Below are positions 1-11,845 of a stretch of 64,000 nucleotides of DNA, in pieces. A program made the translations under genes and the position numbers. This DNA is from Auricularia sp. M13 (lineage: Eukaryota; Basidiomycota; Agaricomycetes; Auriculariales; Auriculariaceae): positions 2,228,832-2,292,831 of the forward strand of contig CM073200.1 of NCBI GenBank assembly GCA_037042915.1. The letters run 5' to 3'. The stretch's first letter is position 1. Every line of letters starts with the position of its first letter. The notes beneath the pieces were generated by a model. It was not told the origin of the DNA, did not search any database, and saw only the letters and a program-made list of their open reading frames with translations.

Positions 1-3000
1 CGGCCTACCTTTGCTCGCTGCGTCGGCGCGGCTCATGAAGCGCGACATTTCGTTCGGTCGCTTTGCTGGAACCGACCTGAAGCAATTACACTCATTCGGG
101 AGGCAACTCTTTGTAAGCTAATCTTTAATCACAATCATGGCGACTGAGGACTTGTTCTAGGTTCGCGGAGAGGGTGTTTCATTCTTCTTCAAGATCATCG
201 ATCCGCTGCGCGACAAGTTCCCCGACACGCCTCATGGGTCGCGCTTCGGGACGCCGCTCTTGACACCTGCAGTGTCTCGTCCAGAAACGCCCACGACGCC
301 AGCCAGCGGTCGAGGTTCAGTACAATACGCGCACTCTCCTTTATGTGGCGATGATGGCCGTCTGCCAGATTCGCCGGTAGCTAGTTCCGCTGCGTCGTCA
401 CTGCATCGTCGCAAGGGGCGCGGATTGCACGGCCCCCTCTCGCATTTACGACACCTACTGGACGAGTTCAGCCACCCGCACGAGGACCCCGTCGGGGCGT
501 TCGAGACGCAGAAATATATGAACCTCGAGACGCATTTCGACCACCCGCAATCGCAGTTCCACCTCGAGCGTGCCCTGGGTCTTCTTCACGAATCATGTTC
601 TGACCTGCTGACCGCGTCCGCCGACGGCCTCCAAGCTTCAGTGACGTGGTTGGAGAACGTCAATGCGAGCCGGTTCCGTCCCGTCCGCATCTTCGGCGGA
701 GGCGTGAAACGCGAAGACCAGTCTGCGGAGGTTCGCGCCGCGCACGCCAAGCTGTCCGAAACCTTGACTGCCTTTCGCATCAGCAAGCGGTATACTCCAT
801 CATTTACCACGTCTTCTGCACTCGATGACCTGTCCGCAGTTTACTAGTGCTCTCGCCGTATCAAGCATATCTGGACGTCCAAGAGCACATGCCTCCCCAC
901 CGGTTTCTTTTCCAGAGTTTCGTGTACCAGTTTCACCTGACAGAGTTTGCGAGCGTATTATGCTCGCTGGTTGGTCCGGTCCCACATTTTACCATACCGA
1001 GCGTCTCACATTCCTGCAGCTTGAGGAACTGCTTCGACTGGATGCGGAGCGTCCAAGTAGTCGGATCTGGTGGCCGGTCCTTCCGTTCAGCTCGATCATC
1101 AAATCCATGGGCGAAAGCTGGGAGGTGCAAGAGTCGACGGCGAATCATGAGCAACAGGAGGAAGATCCGGGTGCGTGTCCATACTCTGCAAGCCGAGCTC
1201 GCAACGGGTAGTAACGCAAACCAGATCGCATCCCCGGAATCCAGGCGCCCATTGCATATGATCTCGGCGAGGCCCATCCCAGAAATCCTGACGCATATCC
1301 GCCCAGCAACCCGGCGCAAATGTTCTTCTCCATGCTGGCCGACGGCATCGAGGCGCTGTGGCGCGGCAATTCCTTGTTCGCCATCAAGACTGCAGTGCTC
1401 ACGAGTACGTTGCTCGTCGACGATAGTACCATGTTGTTCATTTATATTCGTCGTAGTTCTGTTGAGCTTACCGGCTTTCATCAAGAGCTCAGCGGAATTT
1501 GCCTACGGTAGGCCTTCTGTTGCATCACTGAGAAACCGTAAACTGATCGCATTCAGTACATCGCGCCATTTGGGCTATGTATGCATGCTCGAATTTTGGT
1601 CGATGCTCGCTTACTGAGTAAGTGCAGTTTCATTGGACAGGTAAACCTGGCCCGATTTCGAGGCGATACGATCTATGGCTTCTTCGCTCGCCTCGGTGCA
1701 ACATTCTTTGGCGGAGTAACTGGCTTAGTGATCTGGTGCGTGTTGTTCGACGACTATCTTCCCCAACGGGTTTCGCGCGCGCTCACTCGCACGCAGGTAT
1801 ACCTCAACAGGGACAGGAACCGGGAATCCATACGGTCTGGCAGCCGTGTGTGCTGTCTATTTCCCATTGGCGTTCTATATGCTGCTATGGTCTCCTTTAC
1901 ACCCAGCCACCAACATGATATTCCATGCCACTGTCGCACTTGTACGCGATCAACTATTGTTCTCGCCATTTACTTACATCCACAGGTAATCGGATATTCA
2001 TGGCAGGACACAAACCTTCAACTTCCAGCTAGTCCAGGTCGGTCGACCCATACGCCTTCGACGGCGAATGCTGACATTTGGCAGGATTTGGCTGGGATGT
2101 TGCGTGGCGTCGCTTCAGTACGTGCCTGGCAATTTACTCCCCTGTCTCTGATTATCCGTGGAGTCCTCGTGGCAATTGGCGTTACGGCTGCGTTGTAAGC
2201 ATTTATTGCATGCATACATTGTTTGGGCATAGCTCACGCTAACGTCAGCATACTGTCGTTCCTACCACCTTCGACGTCAATTCGCGGATATCAACGACTT
2301 TCTCACTCTACAACCACATTAGAGATTGGCGCCATCTACTGTTGCATCGTCTCCTTGGCTAACAGTCCCGACTCGGAGCACGAGGATGCGACTGAAATCG
2401 TTACACGGCTGACGGCTTTGAGAGCGAAGTTGAACCGCATGCACGCGCTGAGGGCAAATATAAAGTTCGAGGTGAGGTTTGCGTGGTTATTTCTTTCCGA
2501 TTCTCAACTAATTGCGAAGGCATCGGTTCATGGACACTGGCCATCAGAGAGATACGCAAAACTTCATGATCTCCAAATGTAAGTCTGACTGTGATTTGCA
2601 ACGCCTCCGGCTAACGTATCCATGGACTCAGGGAGATAACTGCGTTGCTCTCTCAACTGCTATCCGTCGTTCAGCACCTTGACGTCACGTGGACCCGTGC
2701 ATTCATGCGACGTACTCGCTTTGTAGAGCCCGAGTTCCTCGCAGATATACTGGCCGCTCTTAGTGAGTATACTGTTTCTGGACGATCATTATCTGACGGA
2801 TTGAAAGCAATGATATCGACAGCCCTCCGAACCGCACGACCACTGCCGCAATTGACCCCCGTGCTCCTGGAGCAGTTTTGGCGCGTTCAGCCCACTATCA
2901 ACGTTGGCTCAGCTGTCGATGAGAATTCGCGTGCGCCTCGGAACATGACTCCGGAGGTCCTTGCCGACGAGCAGTACATGTGGGTACCTGCTTTATCGAG

Positions 3001-3185
3001 TATCCCTGCGTCTGACCTGCCTTAGGTACTTCTGCGTCGGAGTCTCTAGTGCACATTCCATCATCACACGCATAGATCGGCTGATGCTTGCTACGAAGGA
3101 ACTTGTCGGGGAACATTACCACATTCATGGTTTGAAAGTAAATTCACCTTCGGTGAATGAAGATTCTGTAACTCGCCTACCATAG
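1..3185 (+). CDS. ArAE-type membrane transporter with DUF2421 region, 3' part
   Basis: The 5' end lies outside the window. Splicing by eye joins about a dozen exons without a frame break, for example introns at 109-159, 790-839, about 955-1017 and 1171-1225. The exons carry the hallmarks of fungal aromatic-acid-exporter-like proteins (ArAE_2_N followed by DUF2421, BRE4-like): an LMKRDISFGRFAGTDL segment near the start, then HRFLFQSFVYQFHLTEF, a WRGNSLFAIKTAVL helix, GQVNLARFRGDT, further hydrophobic segments and VIGYSWQD. A C-terminal helical part has RGYQRLSHST, HGHWPSERYAKLHDLQ and TRIDRLMLATKELVG. Family members are predicted multi-pass transporters of the endoplasmic reticulum or plasma membrane; the substrate cannot be told here. 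The stop at 3183-3185 is the simplest end, but a further 3' intron cannot be excluded because a different reading frame stays open to about 3420. It is convergent with the next gene. Confidence 0.85.
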
Positions 3186-3541
3186 TTGACACATTGTACA
3201 ACATTGTTTCCGCCGCGCCCCAAAAGCTTGAAAATAGCATCAGTGGTGTATCTGTCGTGCTGTTGCGCGAACGCCTCGAGTGGAGGGATCCTTGTCCGGC
3301 TCTCGAATTCTGCGCGCCATTGAGATCCTCGACGTGTTCCAACACATGCAGCCAGCTGCTCATCTGCGTCCTGTCCTCTGGAAGAGTCGATTATCTTATG
3401 CCTCGGGTCCGAAGTGTATGATCACATGCACTAGTAGCCATTCTGTTATGCAAAAAGAGAGCCCCACTACTTCAACGAATTCAGATGCAATTCAGAAACA
3501 AAAAAAGCATTCTACAGAAAGACCGCGTAGTGACCGTCTGA
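3186..3541. other. Intergenic stretch between convergent genes
   Basis: This holds the 3' flanks of the transporter gene and of the minus-strand beta-trefoil-like gene. An open frame (to about 3420) continues here on the plus strand and could be a last exon of the transporter, but it shows no family resemblance. Nothing else is recognisable. Confidence 0.4.
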
Positions 3542-4613
3542 TCAGGGCAAAAACTTTTCCGGGTCTTCTGGATAGAAGACCCATGCCACAGTGCTTTGAG
3601 CGACGTTAGTACTGGAAGGGCAGAACCTTTGAATGCAGAATACGTACGTGTTTGTGAAGCTCGTAACGGTGACACCACCTGCAGAAGCTGTCATTGCACC
3701 TACACCACCAGCGCCCTGCAAGACCTGGCCCACGCCGCTCTCAAACACCATGGTCCACAAAAATTGTGAGCGGTCCCACGTTCCCACGACATCGCCTTCC
3801 TGCGGCCTCACAGAGAGAAATCCGGAAGTGTCAAAATTCTCCAATGCAATCGAGTTGTCGCCAGCGGGAAGAACCTGCCACTTCATGATGCAAATTTAGT
3901 CAGCAGGCTGCGGGCGAGACGCGGCATAAGAGACGTACAACTTCGCTGCGGTCTCCCGCAGGGAAGCCGGCGAGGAAGGCTTTGGTTGGGACGAAGCCGG
4001 CACCGACGACTCCACCCGATGCGATATTCTGGATCTGATAAACACCGCTCGGCGGGACTGTCGGGTTCGCGTCAAACTCCTCGACACCGCTGGCAAAAAG
4101 GTCATTACTACGCCGACTAGGCATGTACAGAGCCCGAACTCACTGGTTGGCAATAGCCAATGTCAGCACGCTCGAGTCGGGCGAAGACGCCACACAAACA
4201 TCCGCGGCGACGCAGAACCTGATCGGCCACGCTCAGCAACATGTGCAGAACGTGTCAAGCATTCAAAAAACCTACTTGTTTTTCCCGTTGGACGGAACGA
4301 TTAGCCAGCTGAACGGCGAAGGTGAGGGCACGATTGCGCCTTGCCCGGACACTACGGTCGGAACCATGTAGCTGCGTGTTACGGTGTTCTGCAGCGTCGC
4401 CGTGGAGGCGGTCGAATTAACGACAACGGTCCATGCCTGATTTCCCGCGCCAGCGACGAATTGTGGTGCTGTAATTGTAGTAGCTGACGATGAGGCGTGG
4501 ACGATAGCCTGAGAGCCAGCGGTGAAGGTGTACACGCCACTGGTGGACAGTGTCACGGCCTGGACAGAGAGGGTGGCGGCGAAGAGAGCGGCAAAAGACG
4601 CGATGATTTGCAT
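3542..4613 (-). CDS. Secreted two-lobed beta-trefoil-like protein
   Basis: Five exons (4613-4276, 4218-4144, 4089-3939, 3880-3648, 3626-3542) sum to 882 nt, giving 293 residues. Residues 1-19 form a signal peptide (MQIIASFAALFAATLSVQA). Two lobes follow, each opening with a Ser-Gly-Val-Tyr strand: TSGVYTFTAG near residue 25 and PSGVYQIQNIASGG near residue 150. The chain ends in VAWVFYPEDPEKFLP. The xGVYxIxNVASG pattern is typical of beta-trefoil (ricin-B-like lectin or fungal trefoil inhibitor) domains. The sugar-binding QxW triplet is not evident, so ligand and function are open. The divergent neighbour at 5487 is a clear paralogue with matching strands and the same C-terminal motif. A TATA box lies 56 nt upstream. 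Intact as spliced. Confidence 0.78.
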
Positions 4614-4668
4614 GCTTGAGCTCGACCGCTGGGGTTGTTGTAGAAAACAAAGCCAGCCGAAGAGCAGG

Positions 4669-4675
4669 TTTTATA
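4669..4675 (-). promoter_or_regulatory. TATA box of the minus-strand beta-trefoil-like gene
   Basis: TATAAAA on the minus strand, 56 nt upstream of the ATG at 4613. It sits at the left end of the roughly 0.87-kb divergent promoter 4614-5486. Confidence 0.65.
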
Positions 4676-5438
4676 GCCGTCGCAGTGTCGTCCGCCGCCG
4701 CACAATGCGCGTCGAGTACGCCCTGACGCACCATGGCCAGCCACACGAGTAAGCGCGGGCAAGCGCTCGCCACAGGAAGATGGCAATTGCAGGATCGGTC
4801 CGCGCGACCTCGGCGCCAGAATCAAGGAGAGCACAAGTCGCGAAACAGACGCGCAAATCTACACAGCTTCAGCGCCTATGGCGAATCGCGCTGCTCTGGG
4901 AACGATGGCGACAAGTCGGTCCTACTTGTCTGTCGATGCCGCGCTTTCGCTGCCCATCAGGGAGACGCCCAGTGTCTATATCCATTCTGTAGGCAGTTGC
5001 CAGGCGTCCTCGGCTCCCTAGTCAATAGTAGCCGATTAAGCGCTGTGCGGGACACGCGGGGTGACGTTAAAGCGATGAACTTACGGGTACAGCATAAGCG
5101 CTGAGTTTCGGATTGCAAGAGACACGTGCTGCTCATGCGAGCGCTTCAGCAACAGGTCATATGAAGAGCGTGTCTTGACAGACGGGGGCTTGCCGCTGGG
5201 ATCCCGAGCACAAATAGTAGCGCCGTGGTGCGGCCAGCTTTTAACTGTCGATACGGCAGCCCCACGCAATATAAGGATCTGGCAGCGAGGATCGAAGACA
5301 GAAGGACGTACGTATTTCCCTTTGCCCAAATCATTGCCGTAGACGCTGTTGATGGTACCTTCGTAAGCCCAATGTCGCGCCGAAGTCACAGCATGATCGC
5401 AAATGGTATCTGGCACATGTACCAGAAGCGAATTGAAG

Positions 5439-5445
5439 TATAAAA
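5439..5445 (+). promoter_or_regulatory. TATA box of the plus-strand beta-trefoil-like gene
   Basis: TATAAAA followed by GGGCA, 42 nt upstream of the ATG at 5487. The short distance suggests a short 5' leader. Confidence 0.7.
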
Positions 5446-5486
5446 GGGCACGCGCAACAAGGTCGCTATGCATCCCGACTTGCAGC

Positions 5487-6430
5487 ATGCGCGTCCTCTC
5501 ACTTCTCGCGGCCGCCCTCGGCGCCCGGGCTGTACTATTGGTTAACAGTGGTGTCTACACGCTCAGCATTGGCGGCTTAGCACTCACACACGTCAATGCG
5601 ACCAGTCCTTTCACTGCTGCTCCCGCGTCCTCTGCGCCAAACCAGGCGTGGACCGTCATCGTCGACAGGGCTGCAATGACCGCGACGTTGCAGAATGCAC
5701 AGACACGCCTATATGTCGCAGAGTCCGAGCCGGCACGCCTTGCCGCTTCCAACATATCGTTTGCGTGGAACTTCTCCGACTTTGGCAGCGACAAAATCGG
5801 CGGGTGCGTCTGACCCAGCAAAGATGAAGCCACCTGACGCTGCCGATGAGTCTAGTTTCTGCACCGGGACTGTGTGCATCACCTTGGCCAACGACGCGAC
5901 AGGAGCGCTCGCCCTTGCACCGAAGGCGGCGGGCGCCCAAGCCGCTACACAAATTGTGGATGCAAGCCCGACCCTGCCACCGGACGGCGTCTACGAAATA
6001 CAGAACGTAGCCAGCAGCGACATCATCAGCCTATTCTTCCTGACGCCGTCCATGACCTCGTTCCCGGTCAACGACAGATCCGGGCTGTGGAGAGTGAACC
6101 GCCAGGCCGACGCGTCGTCGCCGTCCATCTCGCTCACGAACTTCGATTCTGCGGGTCTTCTGGCCGCTGGAACGGACGGTAGCGTCGTCGGACAGACCAA
6201 CGAGTATTTCTGGCAGTTCAGCTGGATACAAGGCCTCGGGCAGGTGCTGCTGAGTGCAAATTCCAGCACGAGAGCCCTGACAGTGAACGCGGGAGATGAG
6301 CTTGTCCTCGGCCCTCCCGTCAATAAGTGCGTATGCTGATTTATGTCACTATGCGGGATGTAGGCTGACGCGGGTCAGGTCTTCGGCCTGGGTGTTCTAT
6401 CCAATTGACGGAGATCCATTCCTGCCGTAG
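5487..6430 (+). CDS. Secreted two-lobed beta-trefoil-like protein
   Basis: Three exons (5487-5803, 5856-6326, 6379-6430) sum to 840 nt, giving 279 residues. The ATG at 5487 is chosen because a signal peptide (MRVLSLLAAALGARA) follows directly and a TATA box lies 42 nt upstream. The first lobe begins NSGVYTLSIGG and the second PPDGVYEIQNVASSD; the C-terminus is SSAWVFYPIDGDPFLP. The protein matches the divergent gene at 3542-4613 along its whole length, including strands such as FSWIQGLGQVLLSA against the partner's MVFESGVGQVLQGA. The two genes differ in intron number (two here, four in the partner). A beta-trefoil fold is inferred from the repeated Gly-Val-Tyr and Asn-Val-Ala-Ser pattern; lectin or inhibitor activity is not demonstrated. 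Confidence 0.8.
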
Positions 6431-7023
6431 GAGGTCAAGCGGTGGTTGCGAAAGATGTACGGACTGCAAACATACCATGTCTTGAATGTCGCAGTTGAAT
6501 CAGAAGCGTACATGCCTTCAGTGTAAGCATTCCAAGCTGCGTAAAGGTGGTCATTTTATGTTACAGGCGGTTGTCTGAGCGTTGGGCGCGAGAAAAGGGT
6601 TGATTGTGAGCACAAGCCTGAGTTCAAATTTCAGGCCATCGTGGCCGGGTTGAAGACCGAAAAAAATGGAAGCCCGCTCCAGCAATCTTGCACCTCCGAA
6701 CACTCTCACCCCTCTGACACAACTCTCCTCAACGTCATTAATCGCCATGTCGGAATTGCCCCAAGTGAATGTCATTTCCCAGTCCTGAACATTTCCTGGT
6801 CTGGACGGGGAATGTTGTTGCGCTGTCGTCCATTGGCTTCTTACCCGCGCAATTGGGCCGCTAAATTGCTCGAGAAACTGCCCACTCGCCGGCCTCTACG
6901 TCCCTCGATTGTCTGCTTCGATGACCGATAACGCGTCTGGTCGGTCTACAGATAGGGGCGTGTCAATTTAGGCTCGATGCGTCTCGCTGCGTCACTTGTA
7001 CTCCCCCGCTCCCCCGCCTCGCC
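6431..7023. other. Intergenic region upstream of the F-box gene
   Basis: Only short unsupported open frames. It contains the 3' flank of the beta-trefoil-like gene and the promoter of the F-box gene. No clear TATA box or repeat was recognised. Confidence 0.4.
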
Positions 7024-8704
7024 ATGGCGCCTGGAATCCCCTTCTTTCTGAAGTATGAACTCGACGCGTGCGTGCGCCGCATTGCCGAGCACGTCTTGGA
7101 TACTTCTAGGTGCGCATCGGTGCACGCACATAGGAGCATTACCGTCTTGACATCGCGTCAGTGACCAGCTCCGCGACCTCGTGCTGTTCCTGCCGCGGGA
7201 GGTTGCTTCTGTTGTAACCAGCGTTATTGTAGAGCGAAACTCTAGACTGGCTAGCGATGCCGCGTTGCTCCCAGAGCTATGGTGTTCCATTTGGCGCTAT
7301 CTCCCGTTCGCCAGCAGGATAGACGTGACGCATGTCTGTCGCTCGTGGAGAGCGACCGCGCTCGCTTGTTCTAAGCTCTGGACGGATATCAACGTCATTG
7401 TATCCAGCAGTGACGATCCGTACATACACCCAATCGACGCGATAACTCCTGCCTTGACTGCTCTAGGATCTCTCCTTCACCGCGCCGCATCCGCTCCCGT
7501 GCATCTTGGCCTCTGCCTCCAGCTTTCGGAATTGGACCATGATTCGCGTGCTTTCATTCGGGATGTCCTCAACGCGCATGCGGACCATATCGTCTCTCTT
7601 CGTTTCTCCGCAGTATGTGAAGAAGCCGTCATCGATGTGATTAAGGACGCACTCCCGCTCATGCAGGGCTTGCGTTTCTTGAAGCTGGAAAGCTTGGACT
7701 TCGACGTACCTCTCGGCAGTATCATTCGAAGCGATGCCCATTTCCCCCAGCTCCGTACACTGGAACTAGACGGCCCTTTCTTTGCCGAGGCAGTCGATCC
7801 TGGCATGTTTCCCCGCGTCGAACGGGTATCATTCGACGTCACCCAGCGACCACTTTCTCCTCACGAGCTAGAGAACATGCTCTTATCCTGCTCGAAGACG
7901 ACGACGCTGTGCATACGTTTGCATGCGGGTTGGTGGAACGAGGACGCTCCTCATACGCTAGACGTTGAAGCCTTCGCACCGCATCTCGCAACGCTGAAAA
8001 TCGATAGTTTCGACCCTGGCGAGCTGCATATTTCTGGCGTCTTGGGCTACTTCCACCACGAGCGTCTTTGCAGTCTGACGCTCCGCTTCGAATACCATTC
8101 CGCGCACGATCCGCTCCTGGTCTTCTCGGACCTCGAGCAGCCACATACGCTCGTACTCCACCGGCGAGTGGGCATGGTGGCACTAGACGGTAGAGGGTTC
8201 GCGCGCGAGGTCGTATGGACGGACGGCATGCCCGACAAGGCGGCGGAGACTCTGGCCGGGCGACTCGCCCCCTCGCTACGCACGCTCATTGCAGACGCGG
8301 CTCTCTTTTGCAATGTTGCACCCGCGCTCTCCGCCCCGAATTTGCAGACGGTCGTCCTGCGCCTCCTGGACGCGGCCGAGCTGCCCGCGGTCATGTCAAA
8401 CGCGTTTGCCGGAGACCTGTCTGCGATCCAAACACTCTGCCTCCAGCTGGTCGACTCGCGCGGATGCCCCTGTGTCGCCAATGGTCTGCATCGCGTTGAG
8501 GTGGGCGCGGTTCTGGCGCTGATCGAGGCTTTGCCTCGTCGCCTCGCGCTTTTGCAACTCGCGCAAATCAAGTTCAAGAAGCAGGTGGATCGGGCTCAGC
8601 TTGGGCTTCTCAGAAGTCTCGTTGATGGTGTAGAAGCTGTGCCATGCGACGACCAGGAGCATTGCATCGTCGTTGACGCGGATGCCCAGACTGAGCGCTG
8701 TTGA
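7024..8704 (+). CDS. F-box protein
   Basis: Two exons (7024-7109 and 7162-8704) give 542 residues. An F-box lies at about residues 70-115: LLPELWCSIWRYLPFASRI followed by VTHVCRSWRATALACSKLW, the L-P-ELW...I-x-x-YLP...V-C-R-x-W pattern typical of Agaricomycete F-box proteins. The rest of the chain has loosely spaced Leu-rich segments such as LRFLKLESLDFD and LRTLELDG, consistent with a degenerate leucine-rich substrate-recognition region. F-box proteins recruit substrates to SCF ubiquitin ligases through Skp1; the target is unknown. The first exon (MAPGIPFFLKYELDACVRRI...) is chosen because it splices in phase and carries an ATG. Intact. Confidence 0.82.
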
Positions 8705-9424
8705 TTCGATGCTTCGCCGACTAGGAACCTTGGGGGGATAGGTATTTCATGGTGAAGCTCATGTCCCGTGCACCATGGCTGTGTTATCCTAGCATTCTCT
8801 CTGTTAACTGATTTAAAGTCCCCTGTTTGGTGTTGTGACTCTAGCGCAACCCGTGAAACCTTCATAGTCCCGGTTTGCTTCACTATATTCAGCTTTTGTC
8901 ATCCACACCAGTTAGCCCTCCATGTTCCCACCCTGAAGAGTGACTCGTCATGGCGCCGATTGTTTAGACACGCATTGCCAAACGCAAGCACAGGATATCT
9001 AATGATATACTTGTTGACCCTCTCAATGTAACTACTAGGTATTCGGAGATTGCTGAGCAGAGCAAACGACCGCTGCAGTAGTCCCAATCCCACAGTCACT
9101 GTCGGCGGTGCAGCATTTATTCCTTCTAAGCACCATGGGCGTACTAGTATAACCAATTCGACAGTAAGCAAATCAATGAGCCACTGCATCGCCAGATGGG
9201 TCAACCTTGCAACCTCGCGAGGTGGCCAGGGGTGAGAGTCCAGTCACAGTGGATACGGTTCCCAAAGTATGTAACAGACTACATAAGTGCATCTATGATA
9301 TATATTATAATCTGATACTAGTAATGACCTAGAAGTAGGACAAATGGAGGCTCTATAATGCATCTAACAAGAACGGGACGTTCGTACGGCGCACAAAATC
9401 TCAAGTTTCAGACAATCACCCGCA
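8705..9424. other. Intergenic region between convergent genes
   Basis: Two 3' flanks. An AT-rich stretch lies around 9290-9330. No coding exon or repeat was recognised. Confidence 0.4.
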
Positions 9425-10411
9425 TTACACGTTCCGTCCCTCCGAGTCATCATCTTCCCCGTCCTGAGCGCCGGAGCCGCCTTGTCCATGCGCAGTGCGC
9501 ATGTGCCTAGAGTCCTTAGTTGTCTGGGTCTATCACATTCAGAAGGACGCACCTGTACATGTTGCTGAGAACACCGAATTGCCGGCCACACCCTGGATGC
9601 GAGCACGTGTATGCTGTACAGATCGTCAGCAAAGGCCCAGTCCACGACAAATACACGCACGCTTCTCCCCTGTGTGGGAATTTATGTGTGTCTAAATGCC
9701 GATGAGCAGACGTGATGAGCTGATCGCGTTGAAACTCACTCTCAGACTGCTCGGACGATCAAACCCCTTGCCGCAATGGGGACATTGATACTTGACGTCC
9801 ATGCCCTCTGGCGTAGCAGTGTCCACAGCGTATTGCGAATATTCGCCATGGCGCAACGGCCGGATGTTGCCACTCAGTCCGGAGTATGTCGTTGCCGAGG
9901 ATGCAACGGTCAACGGGTTCTGACCGTAATTGGTCCTCATAATGCTAAAGTGGCCTCCGGCAGGCGGTTGGTTCTGAATCGGTTGGGATCGATACGCTGC
10001 ATGCTGAGTATGGTATTGGGACTGGGTTACGGGAGCAGGCGTCAACGCCGGCCGCGAAGGGCGAGGAGGTGGAGGTTGGTGCGCGTATTGTTGAGGCGGT
10101 TGGGCATAATGGCCCGAGCCGCCTGCCGGTGTCGGATATGGGTACGGATAAGGTATCTGCTGCCCTGGAACGGGACCACCATGGAGTCCGGGATATTGTG
10201 CCTGAGCAGGCGGGATAGGATAACGAGGATCGCCCGGTGCTGGTGTGCGCTGCCGTCGTGGATCCCGGGGATCTACTGACAATCTTAGAACGGACCCGCA
10301 AAGAAGGAAAGAGGACTGACCGGGGCCGGCGAGGATATCGCGGATACCAGGGAGAGTTGGTCTGTCTTGGCCGGACATCGGGGACAGGGCGGAGGTGGTG
10401 AGGAAATGCAT
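9425..10411 (-). CDS. Two-finger C2H2 zinc-finger protein
   Basis: Five exons (10411-10321, 10275-9740, 9691-9661, 9613-9553, 9506-9425) sum to 801 nt, giving 266 residues. The N-terminal two thirds is disordered and rich in Pro, Gln and Tyr. Two adjacent C2H2 fingers end the protein: YQCPHCGKGFDRPSSLRTH, then the linker INSHTGEKPYTC and the second finger CSHPGCGRQFGVLSNMYRHM, whose second His is in RTAH. Three introns cut through the finger region. The Thr-Gly-Glu-Lys linker is the standard DNA-binding linker, so a nuclear transcription-factor role is likely; the target genes are unknown. An alternative downstream start is the ATG at 10378. Confidence 0.85.
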
Positions 10412-11845
10412 TACCCGGAGTGGTTCATCCTCCTTATATGTGAATGCTGCGAGTTCAGCAGGATTTGTGAATAAACATTGAGGCACGTGGGGCGCTGACA
10501 CGCCGTGATGCTTTGCACTGGCGAATCCTGAACATCGCTTCCTGGAAGGAAATAGCAACTGATCACGATGACTAGCGTAAGGAGATTAAGGTGGCGGGTT
10601 CCTCAATTGTCACCCACAACCGCGCAGATTGTCCGGCAGGCGGGATGCAGAGGCTGTTCCGGTCACTGCGCCCACAGCCATTGGCTGTGAGTCGGGCATG
10701 CAGCGGGATGTAGACCAGACTTACCTAGCTCGCATATCAGGGCGTCGTTCGAGTGCCACTGCGACGCAGCACATCGAAGACGGAGGATACCAGATTCCGA
10801 CGCGAATCCTGATTGACTCATCGAGGCTCAACGTCCAGGTTCCAAGTCGGTTAGAACTGCGGTCTGCAAGTCATACTGCGCAGCAGTAGGTTTGAAAATG
10901 TTTCTGAACGTCTGTGCTCGCCAGCGACGTGGCCAGCGGCTGCGGGCTGTCTGAAACGGAGGGCGCATAAGCCCGCTTCACGACGTCTGACCACATTCAA
11001 GCGCCGGGCGCAACGCAGTGAGCCGGCCGCGGGGCTTCGTCATTGTACATGTGCCGGACGGTCCAAAATGTTGGGTTGGAGAAAGGGCAGACTGAGGCGG
11101 AAGCATCCGCACTTCCGATCCTCCGGTTCCTCAGAGTCGCTGTACCTGCCGAGATTACTAGACTTCACGCGCGCTCTGTAAGCACTCCCTACACCAAATT
11201 CTAGCTGAAGAAAAAATCGTGTGACTTACTTGTTCGCACGACAATGAAGTTATGATATCGGTCTATGTGTTTTGGCTTTCCATGACATACGTCTCACTGT
11301 TTGAACTTTCGAGGGCCTAACCAAAGTAAACAGGGTATTTCAAGCCCACATTGCAGATCGGAAATTCGAGATTGAAGTGTGTCAGTTCACCCCTCTATAA
11401 TCAAAGCCCCAGTCAGCATGGAGTTCCGTGACTGGCGACTCCAACTATGGTCAGGATGGTCTGATAAGGTTAGCTCAGGATGTAAAAGTTCTTTCAGAAT
11501 CGTTCGGGATTTTTTCCAGCAGCCGCAACTGACATTTCAGCTCTAGACATGGACGACGATCTCCCGAGCGACTTGCTCATCCGAGCATAGTGGACTCCGG
11601 CAAAGATGGAGTCCAGCTCGAGTGGGCGATGCACCCGACGGGAAGAATTGGTCTGGAATGTAACATTGCGGCCCTGTTTTGGTATCCTCTTTCCTCCGAT
11701 CCTTGGAATACGCTTCTATGGCCGCCTTTGGATCTCTGGGAAAGCTCCCGCCGCTTCATCGCCATCACCGTTGTGGCCGCACTAACGGCAGCATGCACTA
11801 TTAAGCCCAAGGCGAGGGCGGACAGAGTTGCGTTTCCTGACAAGC
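10412..11845. other. Intergenic region, divergent promoters
   Basis: About 1.4 kb between the divergent zinc-finger and GDSL genes. Short open frames here show no family resemblance and no intron-exon pattern. No repeat or TATA box was recognised with confidence. Confidence 0.4.

Larger units (their letters stand above)
4614..5486. promoter_or_regulatory. Divergent promoter region between two secreted paralogues
   Basis: No convincing coding exon is visible. The region separates two head-to-head paralogues and has a TATA box near each end (4669-4675 minus, 5439-5445 plus), so it is best read as two back-to-back core promoters with shared upstream sequence. No duplicated regulatory site was recognised by eye. 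Confidence 0.55.

Noticed and set aside
1-3185. Apparent frame changes in the transporter gene suggesting a pseudogene
   Set aside because: Each frame change is explained by a short intron with usable GT and AG sites, and the joined exons give continuous family-like sequence.
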